DNA from: Pleurocapsales cyanobacterium LEGE 06147
GTDB taxonomy: Bacteria > Cyanobacteriota > Cyanobacteriia > Cyanobacteriales > Xenococcaceae
Length of the DNA: 64,000 nt
Reading direction: 5' to 3'
Assembly (NCBI GenBank): GCA_015207585.1
Contig: JADEWQ010000001.1
Span: 81,449 to 145,448, forward strand
In this document: positions 28,312 to 37,414 of the stretch, piece by piece
Layout: every line of letters begins with the position of its first letter
How positions within the stretch are numbered: position 1 is the first letter of the stretch
The notes under the pieces: model-generated
The model's input: only the letters and a program-made list of their open reading frames with translations
Databases searched by the model: none
What the model was told of the DNA's origin: nothing
Program-made: the position numbers and the translations under genes

Positions 28312-28737
28312 CTAATTAAGTTAACAGCAAAATAGCGGATGGACGAACAAACTAATAAAAATTGTCCCGAACCAACTCATTTCATTATAAAGAAATAAAA
28401 ATTTTAGACAAACCTGGCAACATCCTAGTTAGTTTTCTTTCTCCGACACTTATTGTCAATTGCCAATTAGGAGGTTGTTTGAGCTGATTCTTATAACCCA
28501 AAATTATTAACAACAGAGCAATTCGAGTTTTCATGTATACTTTAGCCGGATAGTATCCCGACTGAATCGAAATCCTCTTAATTTCTGTTTTGCTTGCTAC
28601 ATTTTTATGCCAACAGCGACTAGCCTTTCCCGCTTCTATAGTATTAAAAGCGATTAATCGCTCTAGTTTGTAATTATTTTTCTCACTATATTAGCCAATT
28701 GCTCGTTACTTGCTATGCCAAAAATTCAAAAAATGTT
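28312..28737 (-). other. Intergenic region with possible gene remnant
   Basis: The minus strand has an open frame from about 28688 to a TAA at 28385-28387. It is protein-like in composition (LERLIAFNTIEAGKASRCW, ISIQSGYYPAKVYM), but its only ATG is at 28534 (49 codons). I do not recognise it. It could be the tail of a lost gene. The promoter of the lyase-ligase transcript should lie near its left end. Confidence 0.25.
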
Positions 28738-29820
28738 TTAGATTAATTTCCAACGGGATACTAATTGTCTTTTAAGTGAGATAGATGTAAGCATCCAGCT
28801 TATCAAAAAAGTAAGAGTAACCACAATTAATAAACTGAACAGAGATGGTTGTGTCAGCAGAATAGGATACACTCTCTTGCTCACCATTTGAAAAATCTCA
28901 ACTATAAGCAAATGTATTAAATAAATTCCAAACGAACATACGCCTAAGTTGAGAATCATTAGACTCTCTGGCAAAATAACTGAAAGGTAAATAGCGGATA
29001 ACAAGGCAGCATAGCCTATGATGACTTCCTCTATCCCTTGTGGCAGAAAATAATTCCCAAAGATATTCAAAGTTAAAAAGATTAAAAGCAATGCAATCGC
29101 ATTTTTTCGGTTAAACCTTGGTAAATATTGACTGAGTCGGGGATGATTGAGAAGCAAAGCCAAAAAGATATATGGCAAACATCTGATCGTCCAGGCAAAT
29201 ACCACTAGTATTAATCTAAGCAGTGGGTTGAAGTTGCCACTAGGTAAGATTGAGTTTAACAATGATTGAAAAGCAACGCCCGATATATTACTAAAGTTGT
29301 TATCAGAAACGATCAGTATTTCATAACCAATTAAACTCAAAACAAATAAAGAAGTTAATACCTTTAACTCAATCTTGTTTTTAATCCATATTTCTACAAA
29401 TTTGATTAATATTGTTCCGGTGATTAATAAAGATAAAAAATACAGATGAAAAGCTGCTCCTCCACAAAAAATTAGTGCAAAAGGATCTTGCGATAAGACA
29501 TATAATCTTTCTGGTTGATTACTAACTAAATATTTAGCTGCTTTGTAGCACAGATAAAATACCGACCAGAAGGCATAAGGAATGAGTAATCGTTGTAGTC
29601 TCAAATTTAACTGAAATCTTCCAGAAGCATAAATTTTAGCGATCGCCAAGTAAAAAGAGGTAGCTAAAAAAAAGGGCACGGCAAAGCAAGAGAACTCCAA
29701 TATCTGTGCCCAGCCGGCTGGAAGAACAGGAATTCCTTCATCTGAGTGGAGAATAATGACAGCGTAGACGGCAATTCCTCTAAATAAATCTACGCCTGTC
29801 AATCTTTGTTGTTTTAGCAT
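28738..29820 (-). CDS. Membrane acyltransferase, OafA/YrhL type (acyltransferase 3)
   Basis: 360 residues with about ten hydrophobic helices. The start LTGVDLFRGIAVYAVIILHS matches the acyltransferase-3 opening, in which R14 and H25 of the RGxAxxxVxxxH pattern are the expected active-site residues. LRLQRLLIPYAFWSVFY is the second conserved block. Such enzymes O-acylate sugars at the membrane using acyl-CoA. It ends 426 bases from the 4-hydroxybenzoate genes and starts 13 bases from the ABC exporter, so it is probably co-expressed with the exporter. The acyl group could be acetyl or something larger. Confidence 0.85.
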   Translation of the reverse strand: MLKQQRLTGVDLFRGIAVYAVIILHSDEGIPVLPAGWAQILEFSCFAVPFFLATSFYLAIAKIYASGRFQLNLRLQRLLIPYAFWSVFYLCYKAAKYLVSNQPERLYVLSQDPFALIFCGGAAFHLYFLSLLITGTILIKFVEIWIKNKIELKVLTSLFVLSLIGYEILIVSDNNFSNISGVAFQSLLNSILPSGNFNPLLRLILVVFAWTIRCLPYIFLALLLNHPRLSQYLPRFNRKNAIALLLIFLTLNIFGNYFLPQGIEEVIIGYAALLSAIYLSVILPESLMILNLGVCSFGIYLIHLLIVEIFQMVSKRVYPILLTQPSLFSLLIVVTLTFLISWMLTSISLKRQLVSRWKLI

Positions 29821-29833
29821 AATTGTTCGATAT

Positions 29834-31672
29834 TTATCCCGTTCTTTCCAAAGCAGAATTATGAAAATATTGTTGCTCCAAAACTACCTCTTTGTAAGTG
29901 CCAGATTTGACGATCCGACCCTCATACATCATATAAATGCGATCGCAATGTTCGACTGTTGTCAGGCGATGGGCAATAATAATCATCGTTTTTGTACCAC
30001 TCAAGGATTTAATTGCCTCTGTTACCAGACTTTCTGTTTCATTATCTAAAGCAGCCGTGGCTTCATCGAGAACTAAAATCTCTCTTTCGTGATAAAGTGC
30101 CCGTGCAATTCCCACTCGCTGCCGTTGACCCCCAGATAAGCGTACTCCCCGTTCGCCTACCATTGTTTTAAGACCATCGGGTAGAGCTTCAATTACTTCT
30201 GCAAGCTGTGCTGCTTTTATGGCTTTATTTAACTTTTGTTGGTCAATTAAATGTTCGGGAACGCCAAAAGCAATATTTTTTTCAATTGTGTTGTCGGTTA
30301 AATAAATTGATTGCGGTATGTAGCCAATTAAATTTTGCCAAGAACGTAGATTATCGTATACCGAGCGACCATCAACAATAATATTTCCTGTTTGAGGAAT
30401 TAAAAGACCGAGAATTACATCAACTAAGGTAGTTTTACCCGCACCCGATTTACCGATCAAAGCAATAGACTGACCTTTAGGGATTGTTAGCGATATACTG
30501 TCTAAAGCTATTCCTGTAGTATTCGGGTAGGAGTAGCTGACTCGATCTAAAACAATTTTGGTAGTAAAAGTTATTTCTGGATCGCTGTTGCTATTATTGA
30601 TAAATTTATTGGTCGAGTTCGACTGTATCAGCAACTCTGAAAACCGATTTTTTTCTATTGCTTCTAAATCTTTTAGCTCGAAGTAAATCTTATTAATTGC
30701 GTAGCTAGAACTACGTAGTTGGTTAATGCCATTGGCAAGATTAGTAAAGGCTGGAATTAACCGGAAAGAAGCCAAGGCAAAAATACTTAAAACAGAAGTT
30801 AGTTCTCCTACATCCTGCTGCGTAAAAATCAAAAAAACTGATGTAAAACCAACTAAAAAAATAACCAAAATGGTTTCAATTAAGATTCGGGGAGAAAGCT
30901 TAAAAGAATAAAATGCCCCTGATGCATTTGAATATATTTCTGCTTGTTTGGCAATTTGATTTTCAAAATGTAATCCACAGCCAATAATCTGAGTTTCTTT
31001 AATTCCTCCTAAACCATGATTGACTTGACGAATAATTTCTTCGTTAGACTCAGATAATTCTTTTCCCCAAAGCAAAACTTTGGATTTAAAATGATCGAGA
31101 AGCCAGAACAAAGGAATTGTCAAAAATAGTAAAACTATGAGAGCAATTGAATTTGTCAAAAAAAGCAAAACAGCTAAACAAAAAATAACAATAGTGTTAG
31201 AAGCTGCTGTCAGTAATGTACTCAGACTAGTAAAAAAATGGTTAGTTTCGTTAATGACATTTTGAATTATACTGGAACTATTTTTGCTCAAATGAAAGGT
31301 ATAAGGAGCAAATAAGTAAGCATGAACTAATTTTGTTGTTAGTTTGACTTTTTGTTTAGAGCTAAAGATAAAGACATAGCTCTGGACGCGCCAGCTAACG
31401 TATGACTTAACACAAAATAAAATAACAATTACAAAACCGATTAAAGCGATAAACTGACTTTCTACCTTTAAACCCGAATACACATAAATCCAATTTAACC
31501 AAGCTTTTTGATAAATAATATTCGGATCGCTAGCTAAATTAATAAATGGTCCGATTAGTCCAATGCCAAAGGTTTCCAACAAAGAAACGGAAACAAACAG
31601 AAGAGTCAAAATAATTAAACTGCTTCTTTTTGCAGGAAGTACATAAAGAAACTTAGACAGATATCTAAGCAT
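29834..31672 (-). CDS. ABC exporter, fused permease and ATPase (MsbA/PglK-like)
   Basis: 612 residues. About six transmembrane helices occupy the first 320 residues. The ATPase half has Walker A (LIGKSGAGKTTLVDV), the Q-loop, signature LSGGQRQRVGIARAL, Walker B (ILVLDEATAALD) and the switch histidine (IIIAHRL). This half-transporter should work as a homodimer and move lipids or lipid-linked sugars across the cytoplasmic membrane. No Wzx flippase is present in the window, so a PglK-like flippase role for the glycan pathway is plausible. Export of the hydroxybenzoyl product is the alternative. It probably forms a two-gene transcript with the acyltransferase. Confidence 0.88.
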   Translation of the reverse strand: MLRYLSKFLYVLPAKRSSLIILTLLFVSVSLLETFGIGLIGPFINLASDPNIIYQKAWLNWIYVYSGLKVESQFIALIGFVIVILFCVKSYVSWRVQSYVFIFSSKQKVKLTTKLVHAYLFAPYTFHLSKNSSSIIQNVINETNHFFTSLSTLLTAASNTIVIFCLAVLLFLTNSIALIVLLFLTIPLFWLLDHFKSKVLLWGKELSESNEEIIRQVNHGLGGIKETQIIGCGLHFENQIAKQAEIYSNASGAFYSFKLSPRILIETILVIFLVGFTSVFLIFTQQDVGELTSVLSIFALASFRLIPAFTNLANGINQLRSSSYAINKIYFELKDLEAIEKNRFSELLIQSNSTNKFINNSNSDPEITFTTKIVLDRVSYSYPNTTGIALDSISLTIPKGQSIALIGKSGAGKTTLVDVILGLLIPQTGNIIVDGRSVYDNLRSWQNLIGYIPQSIYLTDNTIEKNIAFGVPEHLIDQQKLNKAIKAAQLAEVIEALPDGLKTMVGERGVRLSGGQRQRVGIARALYHEREILVLDEATAALDNETESLVTEAIKSLSGTKTMIIIAHRLTTVEHCDRIYMMYEGRIVKSGTYKEVVLEQQYFHNSALERTG

Positions 31673-31843
31673 ATTTGTAACTCATTTAAACTAAATTAAA
31701 GTCTGTTTTTTATTAGTTTACCTATTTATGGTCGGGAAAATCTCGCAATTTCCGTTATTTCGGGACGAAGCTTGAATTAAAACGGCTTTTTTGAATTTTT
31801 TAACTTCCTCACGAGCATACTGTGTGTTTAAAATTCCCGAAGT

Positions 31844-32872
31844 TTACCATTGAGTAGGAATTTTTTTTCTATAACCGAGGAAAGAAACAGTTTGTATGTT
31901 TAGAGCGATCGCTAAATTAATCCCTAATTCTTTAACTAATCTTTGCCGCATCCACAAAAGCCATCTTGCCATCAGCATATAGCAAGCTATTCTTTCATAC
32001 CAATTTAACTGCACTCGTTTTATAGCAATAAGGTATTCCATAAACCATTTCCACAAAGGCAACACCATCTTTTTCTTGCCTTTATTGTTCGGATCGAACC
32101 AGACATTAAACTCGTAGTAGCCATTATTTTTGCGTCCCGACGCTTGCGCATGATCTCTATAAAAAAATAGATACTCGGAAATCTCATAAAACTCACCGAG
32201 TAGAGCAAGTTGTCCCAGCAAAATCATATCAGAGTTGACGTAACTAGCGATTAAGGGCGTTTTAGCAAGAGCGTTGGTTCGAATTACGCCAAAGATGGGA
32301 AGCCAGCAATCGCCTCCAGGATGTTTATCTATTTTGTCTCGATCGGATTCTGTTGGCGATCTTGAAGATCTTTTTTTCTTACTACTGCCAAAGATCGACT
32401 CTTGGTAGTGCTTAAATCGTTGATGGGGTTGCGGCGAACTTAGGTTAAGCAGGTTGGAGGAAGATTTTCTAAGTTGCTTTTGTCGTTCATCAATGAAAAT
32501 AACTCTGGAGTAACATAAAACTAATGCCGGATTGCGATCGAGTACTTCAACACATCGTTCTAAGTATTCTGGAGCCAACAGATCGTCATGAGCAGTCCAT
32601 TTAAAATACTCGCCTTTAGCTAACTCAAAAACGCGATTGTAATTGCGCGCAGGACCTAGATTTTGTTCGTTACGGTAATAACGAATGCGTCGATCCTTGG
32701 TGGCATATGCCTTGCAAATCTCTGCCGTTCTGTCTGTCGAAGCATTATCTGAGATAATTAGCTCGAAGTCTTCAAAAGTCTGAGCCACAATGGATTTAAG
32801 AGTTTCTTCTATATAATTTTCACCATTGTATACAGGCATGCCAATGCTGACACGGGGATGTTTATTACTCAT
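31844..32872 (-). CDS. Glycosyltransferase, family 2
   Basis: 342 residues with a GT-A fold. SIGMPVYNGENYIEETLKSI and FELIISDNASTDRTAEIC give the nucleotide-binding first lobe, and WTAHDDLLAPEYLERC carries the DxD-like HDD motif that holds the metal and UDP or GDP sugar. A serine-rich basic stretch (GSSKKKRSSRSPTESDRD) around residues 160-180 is an unusual insertion and looks like a flexible loop. The protein should transfer a sugar with inversion to a lipid-linked acceptor. It lies upstream of the ABC exporter, in the same minus-strand direction. Confidence 0.88.
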   Translation of the reverse strand: MSNKHPRVSIGMPVYNGENYIEETLKSIVAQTFEDFELIISDNASTDRTAEICKAYATKDRRIRYYRNEQNLGPARNYNRVFELAKGEYFKWTAHDDLLAPEYLERCVEVLDRNPALVLCYSRVIFIDERQKQLRKSSSNLLNLSSPQPHQRFKHYQESIFGSSKKKRSSRSPTESDRDKIDKHPGGDCWLPIFGVIRTNALAKTPLIASYVNSDMILLGQLALLGEFYEISEYLFFYRDHAQASGRKNNGYYEFNVWFDPNNKGKKKMVLPLWKWFMEYLIAIKRVQLNWYERIACYMLMARWLLWMRQRLVKELGINLAIALNIQTVSFLGYRKKIPTQW

Positions 32873-32934
32873 CTAGACTTTTTTTACCTTTTAGGATTTT
32901 GATAATTAAAGTTTTAAAAGATTTATCTTTATAC

Positions 32935-34248
32935 TTAAGCGCGATCGCTAGTTACATTAATTTGTTCCCTTGGACAAAGATTTTTGTACTGGTACAACAG
33001 ATTCTCTACAACCTTGTCGTAGGTAAAGAGTGCCACTACCCGTTCTCTTCCCGCCTTTGCCATTGTTTTTCTGGTTTGTTCGTCTGCAAGTAGTTGTAAG
33101 ATTGCTTCGGCTAATGCATCAGCATCATCCCGTTCGACAATTAAACCCGTTTTACCCTCTTCGACAACTTCCTCAAAAGCACCACTACGACTGACTACTA
33201 CGGGAACTTCCGTAGCCATAGCCTCAATAATTGGAATTCCAAATGCTTCGTTGACTACGGATGGGAAGACAAAAACGTCTGCATTTTGATAGCGATCTAC
33301 CAATTCAGAATTGGGAACAGAACCGATAAAAGATATTTGATTGGCTATAGAAGAATTTTGCCACTGGGAAAGATAACTCATCCATTTATCTGGATAAAAT
33401 GAGGCTAATTTGGTAACTAGAGGATCGTCGCTCAAAGCAACGATTAATTCATAGGGTATTAACTGGGTAAAACCAACAAGTTCGAGCTGCGTTTCCGGAT
33501 AACGCTCGATAACTTTTTCAAAAGCTTCTAATAATATATGTATCCCTTTCTCTGGCGAAATTCTGCCTACAAATAGCAATTTTTTTGTTTTATTTGTTTT
33601 ATTTTTTATCTGCTCATCCGTGGGGCAAAACTTTTTGATATCTACGCCGTTATAAACTGTCTGGCAACGGTCGGCAAATTTAGGAAATGTTTGACGAATT
33701 TTTCCACTAATATATTCGCTGCAACTAAGTACTAAATCGGCTTGATTAAGTCTGTTGGCAATCATTGTGCGCTCGAGTTGACTCAACCACTCGCAGTGCA
33801 TGTGTAAGACAATTTTAATGTTGGGATTAAAACTCCGAATAATAGGAATAAACTGAGAAGAGTTAAAAATATGAACGATATCGCATTGCTGCTTCCTCAA
33901 ATCTTTGGCGATTTGTAAGGCATATACTGAGTAATACAATCTTGAGGAAAAAAGAGGTTGTTTAGGATTATGATTACCTGATAATTGCTCTAGTAATTTA
34001 AGCAGCTTAACTAAGCGTTCATCAATACTAATCGAAATATATCGATAACACACGCTCGCGTCATAATTTTGTTTAACCCAGCCTTTTTTTGGATATTTTG
34101 CATAAACAATAACATCGGCAAACTGAGCCAAACGTCGTGCAACTTCGTAAGTCCATATCGCAATCGAGCTTTCTAGCTTCGGTGGAGCAATTATATCCCC
34201 TGGCTGGCTAACAAAAGCAATTTTCATTTTATTTCCTGATTCAATCAT
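32935..34248 (-). CDS. Glycosyltransferase, family 4
   Basis: 437 residues. The N-terminal half starts MKIAFVSQPGDIIAPP at the second methionine (residue 8), which may be the true start (34227). The donor half shows KLLFVGRISPEKGIHILLEAF near residue 225 and FPSVVNEAFGIPIIEAMATEVPVVVS near residue 330, typical of GT4. It should act at the cytoplasmic membrane. The 62-base gap to the GT2 gene and the shared strand suggest the two are co-transcribed and add successive sugars. The donor is unknown. Confidence 0.87.
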   Translation of the reverse strand: MIESGNKMKIAFVSQPGDIIAPPKLESSIAIWTYEVARRLAQFADVIVYAKYPKKGWVKQNYDASVCYRYISISIDERLVKLLKLLEQLSGNHNPKQPLFSSRLYYSVYALQIAKDLRKQQCDIVHIFNSSQFIPIIRSFNPNIKIVLHMHCEWLSQLERTMIANRLNQADLVLSCSEYISGKIRQTFPKFADRCQTVYNGVDIKKFCPTDEQIKNKTNKTKKLLFVGRISPEKGIHILLEAFEKVIERYPETQLELVGFTQLIPYELIVALSDDPLVTKLASFYPDKWMSYLSQWQNSSIANQISFIGSVPNSELVDRYQNADVFVFPSVVNEAFGIPIIEAMATEVPVVVSRSGAFEEVVEEGKTGLIVERDDADALAEAILQLLADEQTRKTMAKAGRERVVALFTYDKVVENLLYQYKNLCPREQINVTSDRA

Positions 34249-34420
34249 TATGCCAAGATCGCGTAAAGCTTTCGCTCTCTCAGTGCCGATGTTTTAAAGT
34301 AAATTTTGTCGAATGCTTTCGCTGTAATTGTGGTGAACGATCTTTAGGATGATAGCGATCGCTTTTTTGGGCTTTTGGTGATATTGCTTTATTTAACTGG
34401 ATTTATTGCTGCCCACATAC

Positions 34421-35344
34421 TTAAAAACCAAATTTTGGGATTAAATGCAGCATTTTCTGCTGAACTTTTTTGATAAGCGGCTGCTTTCCTCTTTTTCTTT
34501 CCATATACTTTCTATCAAAGTAGCGATCTATTCTTACAGAGTCATTATGTTTGAGTGGAAACTGAAGAGAATAAAGAGGAGAGTTAGCGTCTACTGAATG
34601 GGACGATTTTAGATGAGTAGCATTCGAACCGAAGCCAATATTTGAAATCAAATTCACAGATGGCAGAATAGTCAGACCCGAATTTGCCATGACGGCAAAA
34701 AACCATTGATAACCCCAAAAATCATAACCTTTTTCTTTTCGATAAGCTTTTTCAAAATTCTTTGCCATTTCTCGATACTGAAAATCGTTAGCAATAAATT
34801 TTTTTAATTGTTGTTTAACTTCTCGATCGGCCCAAGCTTTGATATCGTAGTCAAAATAACGCCATGCTCTCGACCACGAAGCCCAACCCCATGGAACGGG
34901 GCAAAAAGAGAAATGATAACTCTGTTTATTCGATTTCCATTTTCCCAGTCCATTGTATCCACCAATTGTCATGATACGCTCATCATCTTGGTATTTTTCT
35001 AATAACTCATCACAAAATCTGAAAAAACTCGGAGCGGGCAAACAGTCATCTTCAAGAATAATAGCTTGCTCTACTTGTTCAAACACCCACGAAAGACCGC
35101 TCGCTATACGCCTTCCACATCCCAAGTTGATATCTGAATAGTTCTCGATCACTTCGCAATCCCAATCAACGCGCTTAATAATGGCGCGGCTTGCAGCACA
35201 CTTTTCTGCTTCTTTTGGTCGGTCGACACGAGGTCCGTCTGCAATTACAAAGAGTTTGGGAGGCTTAGCTCGACGAATAGCTTCAAATACTTTCTCGGTA
35301 GTATCGGGTCGGTTGAAGATCACCAAAGCAACAGGAGTTTTCAT
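34421..35344 (-). CDS. Glycosyltransferase, GT-A type (sugar transferase)
   Basis: About 307 residues from ATG 35344, which has GTGAGG 8 bases upstream; the in-frame ATG at 35374 lacks such a site. PVALVIFNRPDTTEKVFEAI and FVIADGPRVDRPKE form a GT-A nucleotide-binding start, and AIILEDDCLPAPSFFRFC carries the EDD metal motif. The pattern resembles proteins annotated as GNT-I-like or HlpA-like glycosyltransferases in capsule clusters. It should add a sugar in the exopolysaccharide pathway. It is followed by the GT4 gene (34248) and preceded by the GT26 gene; the gaps are about 130-170 bases. Confidence 0.8.
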   Translation of the reverse strand: MKTPVALVIFNRPDTTEKVFEAIRRAKPPKLFVIADGPRVDRPKEAEKCAASRAIIKRVDWDCEVIENYSDINLGCGRRIASGLSWVFEQVEQAIILEDDCLPAPSFFRFCDELLEKYQDDERIMTIGGYNGLGKWKSNKQSYHFSFCPVPWGWASWSRAWRYFDYDIKAWADREVKQQLKKFIANDFQYREMAKNFEKAYRKEKGYDFWGYQWFFAVMANSGLTILPSVNLISNIGFGSNATHLKSSHSVDANSPLYSLQFPLKHNDSVRIDRYFDRKYMERKRGKQPLIKKVQQKMLHLIPKFGF

Positions 35345-35474
35345 TTGCTGCCTCACGAAGCATTTTTTTATCACTATAGAAAAACTTCCCAGCAGCGCAA
35401 CCCAGAATTTTTAGCAATTTGTCAAGATTAGTTGACATGATCGGGAGTCAATTTATATAAACTTTTGTTTCGAG

Positions 35475-36758
35475 CTAGCTAGCAAGAATATCATCTACCA
35501 AAATCTGATCTTTGGTTTCTTGAGCCTTGACATTCAACCACCAGCCCTGTCTGCGCCAATACTGTTCTAGCAAAACTAATCTAAGTTGCTCGTAAGAAAT
35601 GAGTTTTTGCTCTAGCATAATTTCTCCTAATTTTTTGTTTGTTTGTTTCTGTTGCTGTAGTAGTTTGTCTAGTTTTCTTGGCAAAAGTAGTTTTTTGTTA
35701 ACTAAAATTTCCCCAAATTTTATCCTTTGATTTTTAAGATGGTACTTGAGTTCGGGGAGAGAAAGATATCCTTCTTCGAGCAGAATCTCTCCTAATTTGA
35801 GTTGAGGATAAACGCTCTGTTTCTTTAAAGCTTTTTCTAAACTTTCCTCAGTTAATAAATTTTGCCGGATTAAAATCTGACCAATTTTGCTTGGTTTAGG
35901 TTCAAAAGATTGAACATTAAATAATGTATTGTGACTTGGTAAAAGAAACTGAGCATATTCGGTTAAATTAAGCTTATAAAAAGGCTTGGGCTTTGTTATT
36001 ATTTGTTTAAGAGCTAAATAAACGAAGGGTGGAATAGTCTGACTGTAACGATTCCAAAGACGACTGGGTTCTTGAAATAACCGATATAACCATTCCAAAC
36101 CTAACTCTCGAATATATTGGGGAGCGCGCCTATAAATACCAGCATAAGTTGGAAAAACTGCTCCCAAACCAATCATGACTGCTTTAATCTTTCCTTGATG
36201 TCGGGAGATCCAGAATTCTTGCTTGGGACAACCCAGACAAACGAATAATAATCCCGCTCCGCTTTGATTTATTTTTTGGATCAATTCTTCATCTTCTGTT
36301 TTAATTACGTCGGCTAGAGTACGAAAAGGTAAAGCTTCCATGCCAGCAACTTTCAGTACTGGAAATTCCTGTTCCAATCTTTTCTTAATTTTTTGAAGTA
36401 TTGCGTTATGGGAACCTACAAAAAATACACTTATTTGACTCTGTTGGGCTAGCTCACATAAATTAAGAAAAACATCCATTCCCGCAACTCGATTTTGGTT
36501 ATAAATTCCCAGCTTTCTTAGCATCCAAACTAAAGGCATGCCATCGGGACTAACCAGATCGGCACTTTCTAATACGCGAGCAAAACTTTGATTCCAATAA
36601 GCCTCCATGATCATATGAACATTAGCCAGACAGACGCTCCTACTTTCTCGTATTCTTGCCCACTTAAGCATTAAAAAAATTTGCTCTTCAAGACACAAGC
36701 TAGTAATAGGAGATTTAAGCACCCATGTAGTTGGAATAGTTGGAATGTGAGATTTCAT
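35475..36758 (-). CDS. WecG/TagA/CpsF glycosyltransferase fused to MshEN-like repeats
   Basis: 427 residues. Residues 40-240 are a GT26 enzyme: VCLANVHMIMEAYWN, ADLVSPDGMPLVW with the catalytic aspartate 72, LLFVCLGCPKQEFW and IGLGAVFPTYAG. GT26 enzymes transfer the second sugar to an undecaprenyl-linked primer. Residues 288-399 hold four repeats of about 27 residues: KIGQILIRQNLLTEESLEKA, KLGEILLEEGYLSLPELKYH, KFGEILVNKKLLLPRKLDKL and KLGEIMLEQKLISYEQLRLV. The [KR]xGxxLxxxxLxxxxxLxxxLxxQ spacing matches the MshEN c-di-GMP-binding motif of type II/IV secretion ATPases. It suggests direct c-di-GMP control of this step; ligand binding is inferred from the motif and not shown. Confidence 0.85.
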   Translation of the reverse strand: MKSHIPTIPTTWVLKSPITSLCLEEQIFLMLKWARIRESRSVCLANVHMIMEAYWNQSFARVLESADLVSPDGMPLVWMLRKLGIYNQNRVAGMDVFLNLCELAQQSQISVFFVGSHNAILQKIKKRLEQEFPVLKVAGMEALPFRTLADVIKTEDEELIQKINQSGAGLLFVCLGCPKQEFWISRHQGKIKAVMIGLGAVFPTYAGIYRRAPQYIRELGLEWLYRLFQEPSRLWNRYSQTIPPFVYLALKQIITKPKPFYKLNLTEYAQFLLPSHNTLFNVQSFEPKPSKIGQILIRQNLLTEESLEKALKKQSVYPQLKLGEILLEEGYLSLPELKYHLKNQRIKFGEILVNKKLLLPRKLDKLLQQQKQTNKKLGEIMLEQKLISYEQLRLVLLEQYWRRQGWWLNVKAQETKDQILVDDILAS

Positions 36759-37006
36759 TTTTACCCAGTTTCTTTCCTCTATATTTAGTTGTGGAGGACG
36801 AGTTTAGTGGGCGATTTACCTCTAGCAATAAGCAACAGCCAAAAAGCAAGTAAGAATTTGTATTTACTTTTAATAACAATATTTAAAGAAATACAATTCA
36901 AAATAGTGCAGGTAGTGCAGATAATTACTAATAATCCCAAAGTCATTTAACTACAAACAATTACTACTATTTTTCTTATTTTGCTTTGGAAACTACCTAG
37001 CTATAA

Positions 37007-37414
37007 TTATGCTTGGTATCCATAATAAACTTTGCGACTCATGCGATACGTAAATTCGCTCACTGATGGATTAGGTTTAGTCGGATTTATTGTTTTATTA
37101 GTCTGCTTCCAATCTTCTTTTTTTGCTGGTCGATATACAATGTTTCCATCACTCTGACGAGAAAGAAGCAGCCATATTCTACCGTGTTCGGTACAAAAAA
37201 ATTCTTCTATCCATGAATTGCGATCGATATAAGCTGAATTTTGAGTTGCTAAAAAACTTGCTTTCTTAGCGGATATTTTTAGATTTTGGCGAATCTCAGC
37301 TGCGTTTTGATAAAAAAGATAATATTTAGTACTGCCTAAACGCCACAATCTCATTCCACACAATGGACAAAAAAAATGCTGAACTCTTTTTCTTTTGCTT
37401 CTTTTGTTAGGCAT
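37007..37414 (-). CDS. Zinc-ribbon protein of unknown function
   Basis: 135 residues. A basic start (MPNKRSKRKRVQHFF) is followed by a CPLCGMRL pair and, later, FCTEHGRIWLLL, where C and H could complete a zinc site. The rest has no family that I recognise. It lies between the GT26 gene and the Wzc-like gene, on the minus strand, with 248 and 666 bases of gap. Its composition and start codon context look like a real gene rather than noise. A regulatory role in exopolysaccharide expression would be a guess. Confidence 0.6.
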   Translation of the reverse strand: MPNKRSKRKRVQHFFCPLCGMRLWRLGSTKYYLFYQNAAEIRQNLKISAKKASFLATQNSAYIDRNSWIEEFFCTEHGRIWLLLSRQSDGNIVYRPAKKEDWKQTNKTINPTKPNPSVSEFTYRMSRKVYYGYQA

